Below are positions 46,986-55,848 of a DNA stretch of 64,000 nucleotides, piece after piece (the first letter of the stretch is position 1; each line of letters begins with the position of its first letter). The notes under the pieces were generated by a model. The model saw nothing but the letters and a program-made list of their open reading frames with translations, was not told where the DNA came from and ran no database searches. The DNA is from Planctomycetota bacterium (GTDB taxonomy: Bacteria; Planctomycetota; SZUA-567; H5-PLA8), in NCBI GenBank assembly GCA_027493525.1, contig JAOSKN010000001.1, positions 310,001 through 374,000 on the forward strand. Reading direction: 5' to 3'. The position numbers were made by a program, and so were the translations under genes.

Positions 46986-47083
46986 CTGTGATCTGTAATC
47001 TGTAATCTGTAATCTGTAATCTGTATTCTGTATTCTGATCACTGATCACAGATTACAGATCACAGATCACAGATCACAGATCA
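46986..47083. repeat. 98-bp heptad array with palindromic centre
   Basis: Fourteen units in unbroken register: CTGTGAT, CTGTAAT four times, CTGTATT twice, CTGATCA twice, CAGATTA, CAGATCA four times. The unit changes gradually into its own reverse complement, so the whole block folds into a hairpin with almost no loop. The final CAGATCA contains the complement of the TGA stop of the GldG-like gene. The ATPase start is 30 bases beyond the other end. Confidence 0.92.
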
Positions 47084-50024
47084 CGGCCCTTCCTGCTTCC
47101 CCTTCTCCCGCACCCGCACCTTGAAGCCCTGCATGCGCAGCGGCCAGTGGTCCCACTCGTTGTCCACCGTCCCGGTCACCTTCAACTTCGGCACGCTGAT
47201 GCGCAGCGTGATCTTCCCGTCGTCGTCTTTCATCGTCTGGCGCAGCTCGATGGCCACGCGGTAATCCTGCGAACGCTGGCCCGGCGTGAGGCTCATCGCG
47301 GGCGCCTGGCCGGTGAGCGGGCGCCAGCGCGGCTTCCCGCCCCGCAACTCCTGGATCTCCACCACCGGCGTCCCGTCGTAGCCTGAAGGCACCTGCCGCG
47401 GCTTCTTCCCATCGGGCAGTCCCGCCGAGGCGTCCTCCAGCGTCTCCGCGTACAGGTGGAAGCTCGCCTCCAGCACCGGGCTGCCGATCTTCTGAATCTC
47501 TTCCGGCGCGTCCAGCTTCAGCAGGATCGCCGCGTCGGCGCGCGTCTGCATGCTCAGCCGCACCCCGTCGCCCGCGTTCAGGTTCCGCCAGACCGGCGCG
47601 TCCACGTCCAGCTCGGCGTTCCCCGAGAACTGGATCTTGAACCCCGCGCGCACCGGGCCGGCGCCCAGGTTCCGCGGCAGCGGCAGCACCAGCAGCGTGA
47701 AGCCCCGGCGGTCCTGCGCCTTCCCGTCGTCGATCCGCACCGGCAGCATCCCGCCGTCGATCCAGCCCACCAGCACCGCGTCGCCCACCCGCGGGATGCG
47801 CTTGGAGACGTACTCGGAAAGGTTCCGCGCGCGCTCCCGCGCCCACTGCCCGCGCGCCTTCGCGAAGGTCGGCGGCTGCCCGAAGAAAGCCTCCTGGAGG
47901 TCCTTCCAGCCCGCCCCGCCGGCCTCGGCCGCGCCTTGCCGCTCGTTCGGCAGCCGCCGCTCCAGCGCCTCCGGCATCTGCGCCTGCAAGTGGCCCAGCG
48001 GCGCGCCCCACGTCGCCCCGTCGTCCAGCCGCATCAGCAGCGCCGAGTTCAGCAGCACGTACGGCGTCTCGTTCAGCACCTTCAGCGTGTACCCGCCCGC
48101 ATCGCGCTTCACGTCCGCCGTCACCCCGCCGCCCAGCGGCACGCGGTGGACCAGCTCCAGCCGCCGCGTCGCGCGGGACTGGATCAGCAGGTCCTGCACC
48201 AGCAGCCCTTCCTCGGTCTGGTCCAGGTTCAGCTCCGGCAGCACGTCGATGATTCCGCGCGTCGCGAACTCCGGCGAGATCAGGTGCCCCGTCGCCGCCT
48301 GCACCTCCGAGGCCGGCTCGGCCTCGTTGCCGAACGCCAGGTCGTAGCTCCCGCGGTTCGGCGCGTACACGTTCAGGAAGGTGTGCGCCACTCCGTGGTC
48401 CTGCAGCGGACCGGCCTCGATCACGCAGACCTCGTCCACCGTCAGCTTGCCTTCCTTGTACGAGACCAGGTACGCCGCCACCACGAAGGCCACCGCCCAG
48501 CCCGGCGCCGCCAGCCACGCCGCCTCGCGCCGCTTCAGCCAGCCGAAGAGCAGGTAGTTCAAGGGCACCGCCGCCAGCAGATATAAAAGGAGGAACGACG
48601 CGACCATCATCGGCGGGGGCGTCGAGACCGGCGTGTCCGAGGTGAAGCTCCGGTCCAGCTCCTGCCGCAGCCACGGCAGCGACTGCCGGTCGATCGCCGG
48701 AGCCTCCTCGCCCCACATCGCCGCGCCCCACGGGGAAGACGTCTGCCCCTTGAACTGGTCCGGATCGACGATGTCCTCGTAGCTGAACAGCGAGCGCCGC
48801 CGGCCGTCCTTGAGCAGGCCCAGCGGGATCTCCTCGCGCCCAGCCCAGCCCCGCAGCAGCGGGTCGCCCAGCGAAAAAAGCCAGGAAGTGCACCGCCCCC
48901 ATCCCCACCCGCAGCGAACTCATCTCCACCAGCGGCTCTTTGGGGTTGCGCACCACCACCGCCTCGCCCCGCGTCGGGCGCGGCGTCACCACCACGATCG
49001 GGAGCCCCCAGTCGGGCTTGTTCGGCTCGTAGCCCGGGCCGCAGACCAGGTTCGGCAGCGTCCCGCTCCGCTCCACCTTCAGCCCCGCCAGGTCCGCCAG
49101 GCTCAGTTCCTGCCCCTCGCGAGGCTTCAGCCGCGCCGGATCCTCGCCGCTCGAGATCAGCAACTGCCCGCCCGCCTGGCAGTACGTCCGCAGCGCCGTG
49201 ATCTGCTCGTCCGTCAGACCCTCCCGAGGCGGGCCGTCCACGATCACCAGGTTCGCCAGCATCAGGTCGTGCCAGCGGTTCGGCAGTTCCTTCGGCTGCA
49301 CCACCGCCACCTTCCGACCCCGGCGCTGCGGGTCGCCGAAGGACTCCTCCGGCGTCGCCTCGCGCGTCGGCAGCAGGTTCTTGAACGCGCCGGAATTCTC
49401 CGAGACCACCACGATCAGGTCCTCGGGCACCGTCGCCGAACGGTCCAGATCGTAGAGCTGAACGTAGCGCTTGAACGGGCGGCCCCCCGCAAGGATGTCC
49501 ACCTCGATCACGTCGAAGAGGAACTCCGGGCAGAGCACGCTGAAGCGGTACTGCTTGGTCACTCCCGGGCCGACCTCGAACGGCTGCCGGTAGGTCGTCG
49601 TGTACGGCTTCTGCCCCGACTCGGTGCTCTCCTTGCTCGGGTCCAGCCGGATGCTCATCGTCCCCGCGTAGTCGTCCTTCTCCGTCGTGTTCTGGACCTC
49701 GACGATCAGCGAGACCCACTGCCCGCGACGCCCGAAGCCGCCCCACATCCGGCTCTCGGCGCGCGTCTCTTCGTTCTTCTCGGGATCGACGTCCTTCGTT
49801 TCCTTCTGGGTCCCCAGGTAGTCGCGGAACGAGCACCAAGCGGAGACCTTGAACGGCGGGATCTTCGGTTTCTTCGTCTTGTCCGTCTTATCCGCGTCGG
49901 TCTTCTCCGCGCCGGTCTTGCCGGACTCCGGCGGCGCGTCCTCGCCGGCCGCCGGCGCAAGCGCCGCCGCCAGGCTCAACAGACCCAGCAGCAGCCACGT
50001 GCCGCCACGGTACCCAACCCGCAT
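47081..50024 (-). CDS. GldG-like ABC-associated exported membrane protein (frameshifted)
   Basis: About 980 residues with a signal/anchor (WLLLGLLSLAAALAPAAGED). A charged KTDADKTDKTKK linker and a beta-rich region lead to a class-I-glutaminase-like fold (EDLIVVVSENSGAFKNLL, NLVIVDGPPREGLTDEQI, YCQAGGQLLISSGEDPARL). Two membrane segments follow near residue 450-500 (MMVASFLLLYLLAAVPLNYL, WAVAFVVAAYLVSY). The C-terminal 470 residues are beta-rich and probably periplasmic. An extra A/T at 48874-48879 (six-base run) shifts the frame before FSLGDPLLRGWAG. Similar proteins accompany ABC-2 exporters such as GldFG. It heads the operon, so it is likely the periplasmic-facing partner. Confidence 0.7.
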
Positions 50025-50436
50025 CGAGTTGCCTCCGGCGGAAACGCAACATCCTCGGCCGGCCCACCATGCCGCCGGCCGCGCGGCTCTCGTTTCACGT
50101 CCCCTGTGCGTTGTCGAACGACTTCTCTTACATTGTGCTTCTGCCGCGCTTTCTTTCGGTCAGATTCGCGTCAAACTCCGCATCTCAAAACCGTAAAACT
50201 TCAAGCCTCATGCCCCGCGTCGACTCCGGGTGCCACACCACGAAGTGGTGTGCGGCGGACTGGGAGTCACCGCGCACCTAAACCTCCCGTTACCCCCTCA
50301 GCTTACTTCCCGCCGCCTCCCAGGCGAATCCTTTTTAGCTCCCACCTTCTGTTACAACCTGTTGTAAAGATAAAAGTTACATGCAAGGCCCGGCCCAGGC
50401 CCCACCTCGTGCAGCAACCCCTTTCCTACTCGGGAC
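50025..50436. other. Intergenic region between divergent genes
   Basis: No convincing gene is present. The first 200 bases are of mixed composition and probably hold the promoter of the GldG-like operon. A perfect palindrome (50352-50367) is the only structured site noted. Confidence 0.5.
50352..50367. promoter_or_regulatory. TTACAAC-CT-GTTGTAA palindrome
   Basis: Perfect 7-2-7 inverted repeat in the promoter region of the methyltransferase gene, 70 bases before its proposed start. The design resembles a dimeric repressor site (TetR or MarR size). The regulator is not identified. Confidence 0.45.
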
Positions 50437-51350
50437 TTGAACCTCCACCCGGCCCTCCCAGAATTCAACGCACCCACCCCGGAGCCCCTGCCTTTGGACG
50501 CCCACACGGCCCCCGAGATCCGGCGCCTCGCGCAAGAACTCGCCGCGGCCCGCGCGCGCCTGAAGCTCAAACTCAAAGCGCCCGCGCCCCAGCCCCCGGA
50601 GTGCCCCCGCCCGAACTGATCGGGCTGGTCAACACCGGAGCCAAAGCCGAACCCGGCGAGTTCCTCCGCAGCGGCCTCGCCGACATGCTCAACCATATGC
50701 GCGCGCTGGATGCCGCCGGCCTCTCGCTTGAAGGCTGCCGCGCGGTCCTGGAGTTCGGCTGCGGCGCCGGGCGCCTGCTCCGCCACTGGCTCGACGCGGA
50801 CGTCGAACTCAGCGGCTGCGACTTCACTCCCGCGGTCCTCGATTGGTGCCGCGCGCATCTGCCCGGAGCGCGCTTCGAACGCAACGCCGCGCGCCCGCCG
50901 CTCCCGTACCGCGACGCCGAGTTCGACTTCGTCTACGCCAACTCCGTCTTCACCCACATCCCCCTCGCGCTCCAGGACGCCTGGCTCGCCGAACTCCGCC
51001 GCGTCCTCCGCCCCGGCGGCGTCCTGCTCGCGACCGTCCTCGGCGCGCACCACCGCGCCGCCCTGCTCGACGACGCCCAGCGCGCCGAACTGGAGGCCGC
51101 CGGGAGCCTCGAACGCGGCCCCGTCTACGCGGCCCTCGACGCGCAAGCCGCCGCGGGCCTTCTCCCGCGCCTCGCCCGCAAAGCGCGCCGGACCCTCCAC
51201 CGCGCCGGGCTGGCCTCCGCCGCGCCGGTCTACTTCGCCATGGTCTTCCAGACCCCCGCCCGCCTCGAAGCCGCCCTCGCGCCGCACTTCAAGCTCCTCC
51301 GCCGCCACGAAGTCCCCGACAGCCAGGAGATCCTCGTCCTCGCCACCTGA
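50437..51350 (+). CDS. Class I SAM-dependent methyltransferase (frameshift near the start)
   Basis: About 304 residues. The SAM site is clear: AVLEFGCGAGRLLRHWLDAD (motif I), ELSGCDFTPAVLDWC, FDFVYANSVFTHIPL and ELRRVLRPGGVLLATVLGAH. The N-terminal 55 residues (AHTAPEIRRLAQELAAARAR) are in another frame with equally normal codon use; a missing base at 50590-50603 joins them. The start is a TTG at 50437, or alternatively GTG 50601 if the upstream part is not translated. The substrate is unknown; the organisation is like the glycosyltransferase-associated methyltransferases of cell-surface clusters, but no glycosyltransferase is adjacent. Confidence 0.75.
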
Positions 51351-51355
51351 CCCCG

Positions 51356-51489
51356 TGCCACGGGTCGGCGCAGCCGCCGTAGCGCCGGCGTCCTCGCCGG
51401 CTCGCGTGGGCGTCCCGCCCGCGCGTCTTTTCGTACTCCCGTACCGCCTCGTCCCCCGCCGTGCCACGGGTCGGCGCAGCCGCCCCGTG
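51356..51489. repeat. Composite REP-like unit, copy 1
   Basis: Order: family A palindrome start (51359), GCCGTAGCGCCGGCGTCC with a CCGGCG...CGCCGG hairpin, a GGGCGTCCCGCCC hairpin, CGCGCGTCTTTTCGT, then a second full family A palindrome (51465-51489). An almost identical block is at 53046-53190, on the other side of the TPR-like gene. Confidence 0.8.
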
Positions 51490-51568
51490 CCTCTTACGGA
51501 ACCCGGCCCGCGCCTCGCAGGGAAGCCGTGAAAGCAGCCCAGTCTTTCATGACTGGAGTTCCGGCTCA

Positions 51569-51777
51569 AAACAGCAAACGGCAAGAACCAGATTCAAAGA
51601 AAACAGCAAACAGCAAACAAACCGCGCCAAGCTCTTTGTAGTTCGTAGTTCGTAGTTCGCAGTTCGCAGTTCGCAGTTCGTCGTTTGCTGTTTTCCGTTT
51701 GCAGTTTGCCGTTTGTTTGGGATTTGGTTCTTGCCGTTTGCAATTTGAGATTTGTTTGGTTCTTGGATCTTTTAATT
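51569..51777. repeat. Long heptad array, inverted relative to 43880-44059
   Basis: After AAACAGC-type units, the core CGCGCCAAGCTCTTT is followed from 51638 by about 20 units in register: GTAGTTC three times, GCAGTTC three times, GTCGTTT, GCTGTTT, TCCGTTT, GCAGTTT, GCCGTTT, GTTTGGG, ATTTGGT, TCTTGCC, GTTTGCA, ATTTGAG, ATTTGTT, TGGTTCT, TGGATCT, TTTAATT. The array ends about 107 bases before the next gene. Confidence 0.88.
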
Positions 51778-51883
51778 TGATGCTTCCCCGCCCGTCCCCC
51801 CGGATTTCCCCTCCAATCCGCCTCGCCGCCGCGTCCTTTCCTCGGTATCCTTTATTGTGCCAACGGCTCCGCGAGGAATACCC

Positions 51884-53041
51884 ATGCGCACCCAGCCCGC
51901 CCGGCCCTGCCTGCTCGCGCTCCTGCTCTGCGCCGCGCTCGCCTCCGCCTTCGCCCGCGCCGCCTCGCTCGACGAAGCCCGCGCGCTCAAGGACGAGGCC
52001 GCCCGGATCCTCCGCGATCAGGCCGCCACCAGCGCCGACCCCAAGCTCTACGCGCACGCCGTCTTCAAGCTCCAGCGCGCCGAAGCCCTCCTCGACGAAC
52101 TGCTCAAGACCCAGCCGCAGGCCGCCGAACCGCTCCTCGAGGAGGTCACCGCCTCGCTCTTCTGGGCGCGCCGCTTCGCCAACGTGAACGTGATCCGCGA
52201 ACTCGAACGCGGCGACCCCGGCCCCGGCGCCGGTACGGCCCCGCCGCCCCCGGCCCGGCCCGAACCCCCGAAGCCCGCGCCCCAGGCCGGCGTCGATCTC
52301 GCCGCCGCCGAGAAGGCCTATAAGAAGGGCGAGGAGTTCGAACGCGCCCGCGCCGGCGAAGACCACGCCGTCGCGCTCAAGTGGTTCCAGGTCGCCGACG
52401 AGACCCAGGGCACCGACTGGTCCCTCCGCGCGCTCTCCCGCGCCAACGAGGCCCAGGCGCGCTTCAAGGCCCGCCAGGAAGCCGCGCAGGCCGCCGAACT
52501 CGCCCCCGACGCCAAACTCATCGTCGAAGGCAACGCGCTCTTCGCCGCTCAAAAGTACGCCGAGGCCCTCGATAAGTTCGCCGCCGCGCAGAGCCTGAAG
52601 AACACCCCGCTCGTCCACCAGCGCCTCGGGCACACCCACCTCAAGCTCGGCTACCTCGGCCGCGACAAGTACGCCGAACAGTACCGCCCCATGCTGCAGA
52701 AGATCGCCGACGCCAAGCGCAGCGGCAACCAGGCCCAGATGCAGGCCGTCTACAAGGAAAACCTCCAGCTCCTCCAGCGCCTCCGCCCGCTCGAAAACGA
52801 AGTCATCGGCAGCTACGTCAAGGCCGCCGAGGAGTTCCAGCGCGGCCTCGACCTCGCCAACGGCAAGAACCTCGACTGCGAATGCCACGTCGCGATCCTG
52901 CAGTTCGAGCGCAAGAACCGCACCCGCGCCCTCCAGCTCCTCGCCGTCGCACTCAAGAAATACACCCCCGCCAACGACGAAGAACGCGCCGTCTACGAGT
53001 ACAGCAAATCCCTCTACGAACGCCTCGGCGGAAAGCTCTAA
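51884..53041 (+). CDS. Secreted TPR-like repeat protein
   Basis: The protein has 385 residues. ATG 51884 follows GAGGAA; it opens a signal peptide (ARPCLLALLLCAALASAFAR). Helical pairs of TPR-like character fill residues 28-105 and 140-385 (FKLQRAEALLDELLKTQPQA, AALFAAQKYAEALDKFAAA-type repeats, EYSKSLYERLGGKL end). A proline-rich linker (GTAPPPPARPEPPKPAPQAG) divides the two parts. Probably a periplasmic scaffold. The gene is flanked on both sides by nearly identical composite REP units, so it could have been moved or duplicated as a cassette. Confidence 0.75.
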   Translation: MRTQPARPCLLALLLCAALASAFARAASLDEARALKDEAARILRDQAATSADPKLYAHAVFKLQRAEALLDELLKTQPQAAEPLLEEVTASLFWARRFANVNVIRELERGDPGPGAGTAPPPPARPEPPKPAPQAGVDLAAAEKAYKKGEEFERARAGEDHAVALKWFQVADETQGTDWSLRALSRANEAQARFKARQEAAQAAELAPDAKLIVEGNALFAAQKYAEALDKFAAAQSLKNTPLVHQRLGHTHLKLGYLGRDKYAEQYRPMLQKIADAKRSGNQAQMQAVYKENLQLLQRLRPLENEVIGSYVKAAEEFQRGLDLANGKNLDCECHVAILQFERKNRTRALQLLAVALKKYTPANDEERAVYEYSKSLYERLGGKL

Positions 53042-53045
53042 ACTC

Positions 53046-53190
53046 GTGCCGCGGGTCGGCGCAGCCGCCGTAGCGCCGGCGTCCTCGCCGGCTCGCGTGG
53101 GCGTCCCGCCCGCGCGTCTTTTCGTTCTCCGGTTACCGCGAGCATCCCGCCTCCCCGCCGTGCCACGGGTCGGCGCAGCCGCCCCGTGCC
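53046..53190. repeat. Composite REP-like unit, copy 2
   Basis: Same order of palindromes as 51356-51489: family A start, CCGGCG/CGCCGG hairpin, GGGCGTCCCGCCC hairpin, CGCGTCTTTTCGT, and a full family A palindrome (53164-53188). The two copies differ mainly in the 25 bases before the last palindrome. It begins 5 bases after the TPR-like gene. Confidence 0.8.
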
Positions 53191-53225
53191 GCGCCGCTTC
53201 CGACTCCGCGTCCCGCGACTCCCCC

Positions 53226-53360
53226 ATCCGTTGCTTGCCACCGGCTTCAGCCGGTGGTGCGAAGCCCCAACAGATCCTCTTTCCGCCGGCTTAAGCCGGC
53301 GGAAAGAGACATAAATGGGAGCCGCGCTCCACCACCTGAAGGTGGTGGCAAGCAACGGAT
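53226..53360. mobile_element. 135-bp MITE-like element with 17-bp terminal inverted repeats
   Basis: ATCCGTTGCTTGCCACC (53226-53242) and its exact inverse (53344-53360) bound a block holding three further palindromes: CCACCGGC/GCCGGTGG, a perfect 32-bp palindrome at 53277-53308 (CTCTTTCCGCCGGC and its inverse), and CCACCACCT/AGGTGGTGG. No open frame lies inside. A fragment with the same terminal sequence is at 31062. A non-autonomous element mobilised by an enzyme elsewhere is inferred. Confidence 0.6.
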
Positions 53361-53404
53361 ACACGCCCCCGCCGCTCGTACCGCGGGCGTCCCGCCGTAT
53401 CCCG

Positions 53405-53454
53405 TCCCGCAGGGACGGCCAAGCCGAAACGGATTCTCACCCGTCCCTGCGGGA
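53405..53454. repeat. Stem-loop with 14-bp perfect arms
   Basis: TCCCGCAGGGACGG (53405-53418) pairs with CCGTCCCTGCGGGA (53441-53454). It lies just past the stop side of the small gene at 53514 and could terminate its transcript; there is no T-tract. Confidence 0.6.
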
Positions 53455-53513
53455 TGCCATGCCCTTCAACTCCCGCGACCGAAATGCCGCTTACCGTTCG
53501 CGGCCCCGGCTGC

Positions 53514-53801
53514 TCACTTCGCCAGCGCCTTCGGCCGGATCGTGCGGACGCCGCAGAGCGTCTTTGTGGTGGCGTACACCTTCTGGTAGTACCCGTCGGC
53601 GCGCTCGCCGAGGTTCCGCACCGCGCCGGGGAAGGAAGCCAGGATCGTGTTCCAGCCGGACTTCACGTCGGCGCACTCCAGGATCGCGTTGCAGTACCGG
53701 ATCCCGCCGTCGCCGGGGTGCGGGTGCAGCAGGTACTCGAACGGCGCGTTGGGCATGTCCTCGGCGGGCTTGAAACTCCAGGCAAAGTAGATGGATTTCA
53801 T
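53514..53801 (-). CDS. Small conserved-looking cytoplasmic protein, unknown
   Basis: The protein has 95 residues from ATG 53801 (GGAG about 10 bases upstream; an ATG at 53819 is also in frame). The sequence is well-formed, with aromatic and Cys residues spread evenly (IYFAWSFKPAEDMPNAPFEY, GGIRYCNAILECADVKSGWN). No signal peptide, membrane helix or recognised motif. High-GC third positions support coding. Function not known. Confidence 0.6.
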   Translation of the reverse strand: MKSIYFAWSFKPAEDMPNAPFEYLLHPHPGDGGIRYCNAILECADVKSGWNTILASFPGAVRNLGERADGYYQKVYATTKTLCGVRTIRPKALAK

Positions 53802-54002
53802 GAGCGCAACTCCATGCAAATTCGGACCGCATATCCGATGCGGCGCGGAGGCGCATGCCGCCGCGCAAGGGAGCGAAGACTCCGCGGGCGCGCGCGCCCG
53901 GGAATTCCTCAGGTTAAATCCGTCTTAAATGGGATCGGGGCCGGACGGGAACGAGAATTCAGGCCCTGCTGCGGGCCTGGAATTCCAGCGCCGGCGGCCG
54001 GA

Positions 54003-54326
54003 TCAGGCCGCGGGCGGGCCGCGGACGAGGTTGGGGCGGAAATCGGGGCGGGCGCGGTGCGGAAGCGCCGGCGTCGCGGCCTGCGCGGGGCCGCCGGCGG
54101 CCAGAAACGGCTCCGGCCATGCGCGCGGGCGCGGCGCGTCCAGGTCGAGTTGCGGCGCCGCCGCGTCCAGCGCGCGGACCGTCAGGCACAGCAGCGGCCC
54201 CGCCGAAGCGAGTTCTACCGCGAAGCCTCCGTCCGCGCGCGCAAGGGCCTCCGTGCCGGGCGATTCAGCGCCCAGCGGGCCAAGCAGCGCCAGTACGAGA
54301 GCGGGTAGCACGCCGAGACGGCGCAT
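54003..54326 (-). CDS. Small secreted protein, tentative
   Basis: The protein has 107 residues with a plausible signal peptide (RRLGVLPALVLALLGPLGAE) and a Pro/Ala/Arg-rich remainder. No ribosome site of quality precedes ATG 54326. It may be a genuine small exported protein or a chance frame in GC-rich DNA. Confidence 0.4.
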   Translation of the reverse strand: MRRLGVLPALVLALLGPLGAESPGTEALARADGGFAVELASAGPLLCLTVRALDAAAPQLDLDAPRPRAWPEPFLAAGGPAQAATPALPHRARPDFRPNLVRGPPAA

Positions 54327-54443
54327 CGAGGCCTCGCTTGCAGGGAACTCCCTGCACCGGATCTTCATAGCACCGCCGCATGGGCTGTCAAGATGGGAGC
54401 TTCACCGCGCATGGCAGGCAGGAGCGGAGAGCTTGACTCAGGA

Positions 54444-54462
54444 GTTCACTTAAAAAGTGAAC
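54444..54462. repeat. GTTCACTT-AAA-AAGTGAAC palindrome
   Basis: A perfect hairpin with 8-base arms in the spacer after the dioxygenase gene. Its arms are the GTTCACT/AGTGAAC heptads seen elsewhere. The 110 bases between it and the dioxygenase stop are T/C-rich with a faint 7-base rhythm that I cannot establish by eye. Confidence 0.5.
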
Positions 54463-54576
54463 CGAAATTGAACCATGAATTCAGCCCAAAATCCCCCAGG
54501 ATCCGTCAATTCCGCTCTCTTCCAATCCCACTATTCCTCAATCGTACTATCACTCAATTCCGCGATCTCTCCATTC

Positions 54577-55737
54577 TCAGTACCCCGCGTTCGCCGGCTC
54601 GGGCTTGAGTTCGACCGTCTCCAGGTCGTCGTCGTCGATCCGGTCGCCGGCGGCCGGGGCCACGCCCATGTCGCCGCTGTCCATGTCGGCCATCGCCGCC
54701 GCCGCCCAGTCGCGCTCCTTGCGCCGCTCCTCGGGGCTGAGCGCCGCGGCGCAGAAGGTCCCGAAGCGCGGCTGCGCGAACGGCAGGTGCGTGTCCCCGC
54801 GCGCCAGGATGTGGCTCCCGTTGGTCATCCTCGTGACCGGATCGACGCACGGCGAGGCGTGGACGTCGCGCGTCGGGTCGCTGTCGGCGCCCCACTGCGT
54901 GAACGAGCGCGCGTTGGTGTAGTGGCTCACGAAGGCGCGCCGGAACTGGTCCGCCGTCACGTTGGCCTTGCTGCGGTGCAGCACGTGCCCGCCGAAGAAG
55001 ACCACGTCGCCCGGCGCGGCCGGCACCAGCACCTGCGGGTACTTGTTCGCGACCTTCGAGAGCCCGTTGTGCTCGTCGTTCACGTCGCTCACCCCGCTCA
55101 CCGGCGTCATGTCGCTCAGCCGGCGCTGGCAGGAATGCCCCTGCTTGGGATCGGCGTTCGGATAGATCGGCTCGTCCTGGCTGCCCTGCGCGAACCACAT
55201 CGCGCCGTTGTACTCGTCGCACGGATCGACCGCGATCCACGCCCCGATCAGCATGTCCGGATGCGTCGGGATGTAGTAGCTGTCCTGGTGCCAGCCCTGC
55301 CCGGGCTTCCCCGGCGGCTTCAGGAACAGCATCGTCTGCATCGCCAGGATGTCCGGCCCGATCAGCAGCTCCAGCACGTCCAGCACCCGCGGATGCAGGA
55401 GGTACTTCTCGTGGATCGCCAGCTTGCGGTGCAGCATGTGGATGCGCAGGAAGTACTGCGCCTTCTCGTGCGGCGAGAGGTTCTCCGGCGGCGCGTCCAG
55501 CGCCTGCGCCGAGATCGGCCCGTCCTTCTTCGGATCCCGCACCGGCATCGTCTTCCGCTGCTCCGGCAGCCGCCCCTGCATCAGCTCCTCGGTGTGCTGC
55601 TTGATCTCGGCGATCTCCTCCGGCGCGACCAGGTTCTTCACGACGAGGTAGCCCTGCCGCCGGAAGGCGATGTACTCCTCGATCGAAACCCGGTAGCGAG
55701 GATGCTTCCGCATGTCCCGACCTGATGCCGTCTGCAT
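54577..55737 (-). CDS. Phytanoyl-CoA dioxygenase-family Fe(II)/2-oxoglutarate oxygenase
   Basis: About 386 residues. Iron ligands are visible as His and Asp in GQGWHQDSYYIPTHPD and the distal His in FFGGHVLHRSKANVT; a following Arg (QFRRAFVSHY) would hold 2-oxoglutarate. The N-terminal VSIEEYIAFRRQGYLVVKNL is the usual family opening. The C-terminal 40 residues are acidic (DRIDDDDLETVELKPE). Start ATG 55737 has GGAGCG upstream; ATG 55770 is also in frame. Members hydroxylate varied small molecules, so the substrate is open. The AraC regulator gene ends 112 bases upstream on the same strand and may control it. Confidence 0.85.
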   Translation of the reverse strand: MQTASGRDMRKHPRYRVSIEEYIAFRRQGYLVVKNLVAPEEIAEIKQHTEELMQGRLPEQRKTMPVRDPKKDGPISAQALDAPPENLSPHEKAQYFLRIHMLHRKLAIHEKYLLHPRVLDVLELLIGPDILAMQTMLFLKPPGKPGQGWHQDSYYIPTHPDMLIGAWIAVDPCDEYNGAMWFAQGSQDEPIYPNADPKQGHSCQRRLSDMTPVSGVSDVNDEHNGLSKVANKYPQVLVPAAPGDVVFFGGHVLHRSKANVTADQFRRAFVSHYTNARSFTQWGADSDPTRDVHASPCVDPVTRMTNGSHILARGDTHLPFAQPRFGTFCAAALSPEERRKERDWAAAAMADMDSGDMGVAPAAGDRIDDDDLETVELKPEPANAGY

Positions 55738-55848
55738 GGCGTTCGTCCGCTCCATGGCGCCCATGTTCATGGCGCAAATCTACCCGCGCCGGCACGCCCG
55801 AGACATGGCGGCGATTGGCAACTTCATGCCTGTGATTGATGTTAGGGC

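Noticed and set aside
8948..50603. Programmed ribosomal frameshifting as a common system
   Set aside because: No shared slippery motif or downstream structure; sites are plain homopolymers with both added and missing bases, so sequencing error is simpler.
54465..54576. Another heptad array after the dioxygenase gene
   Set aside because: A faint T/C-rich rhythm is visible but units cannot be aligned with confidence by eye.
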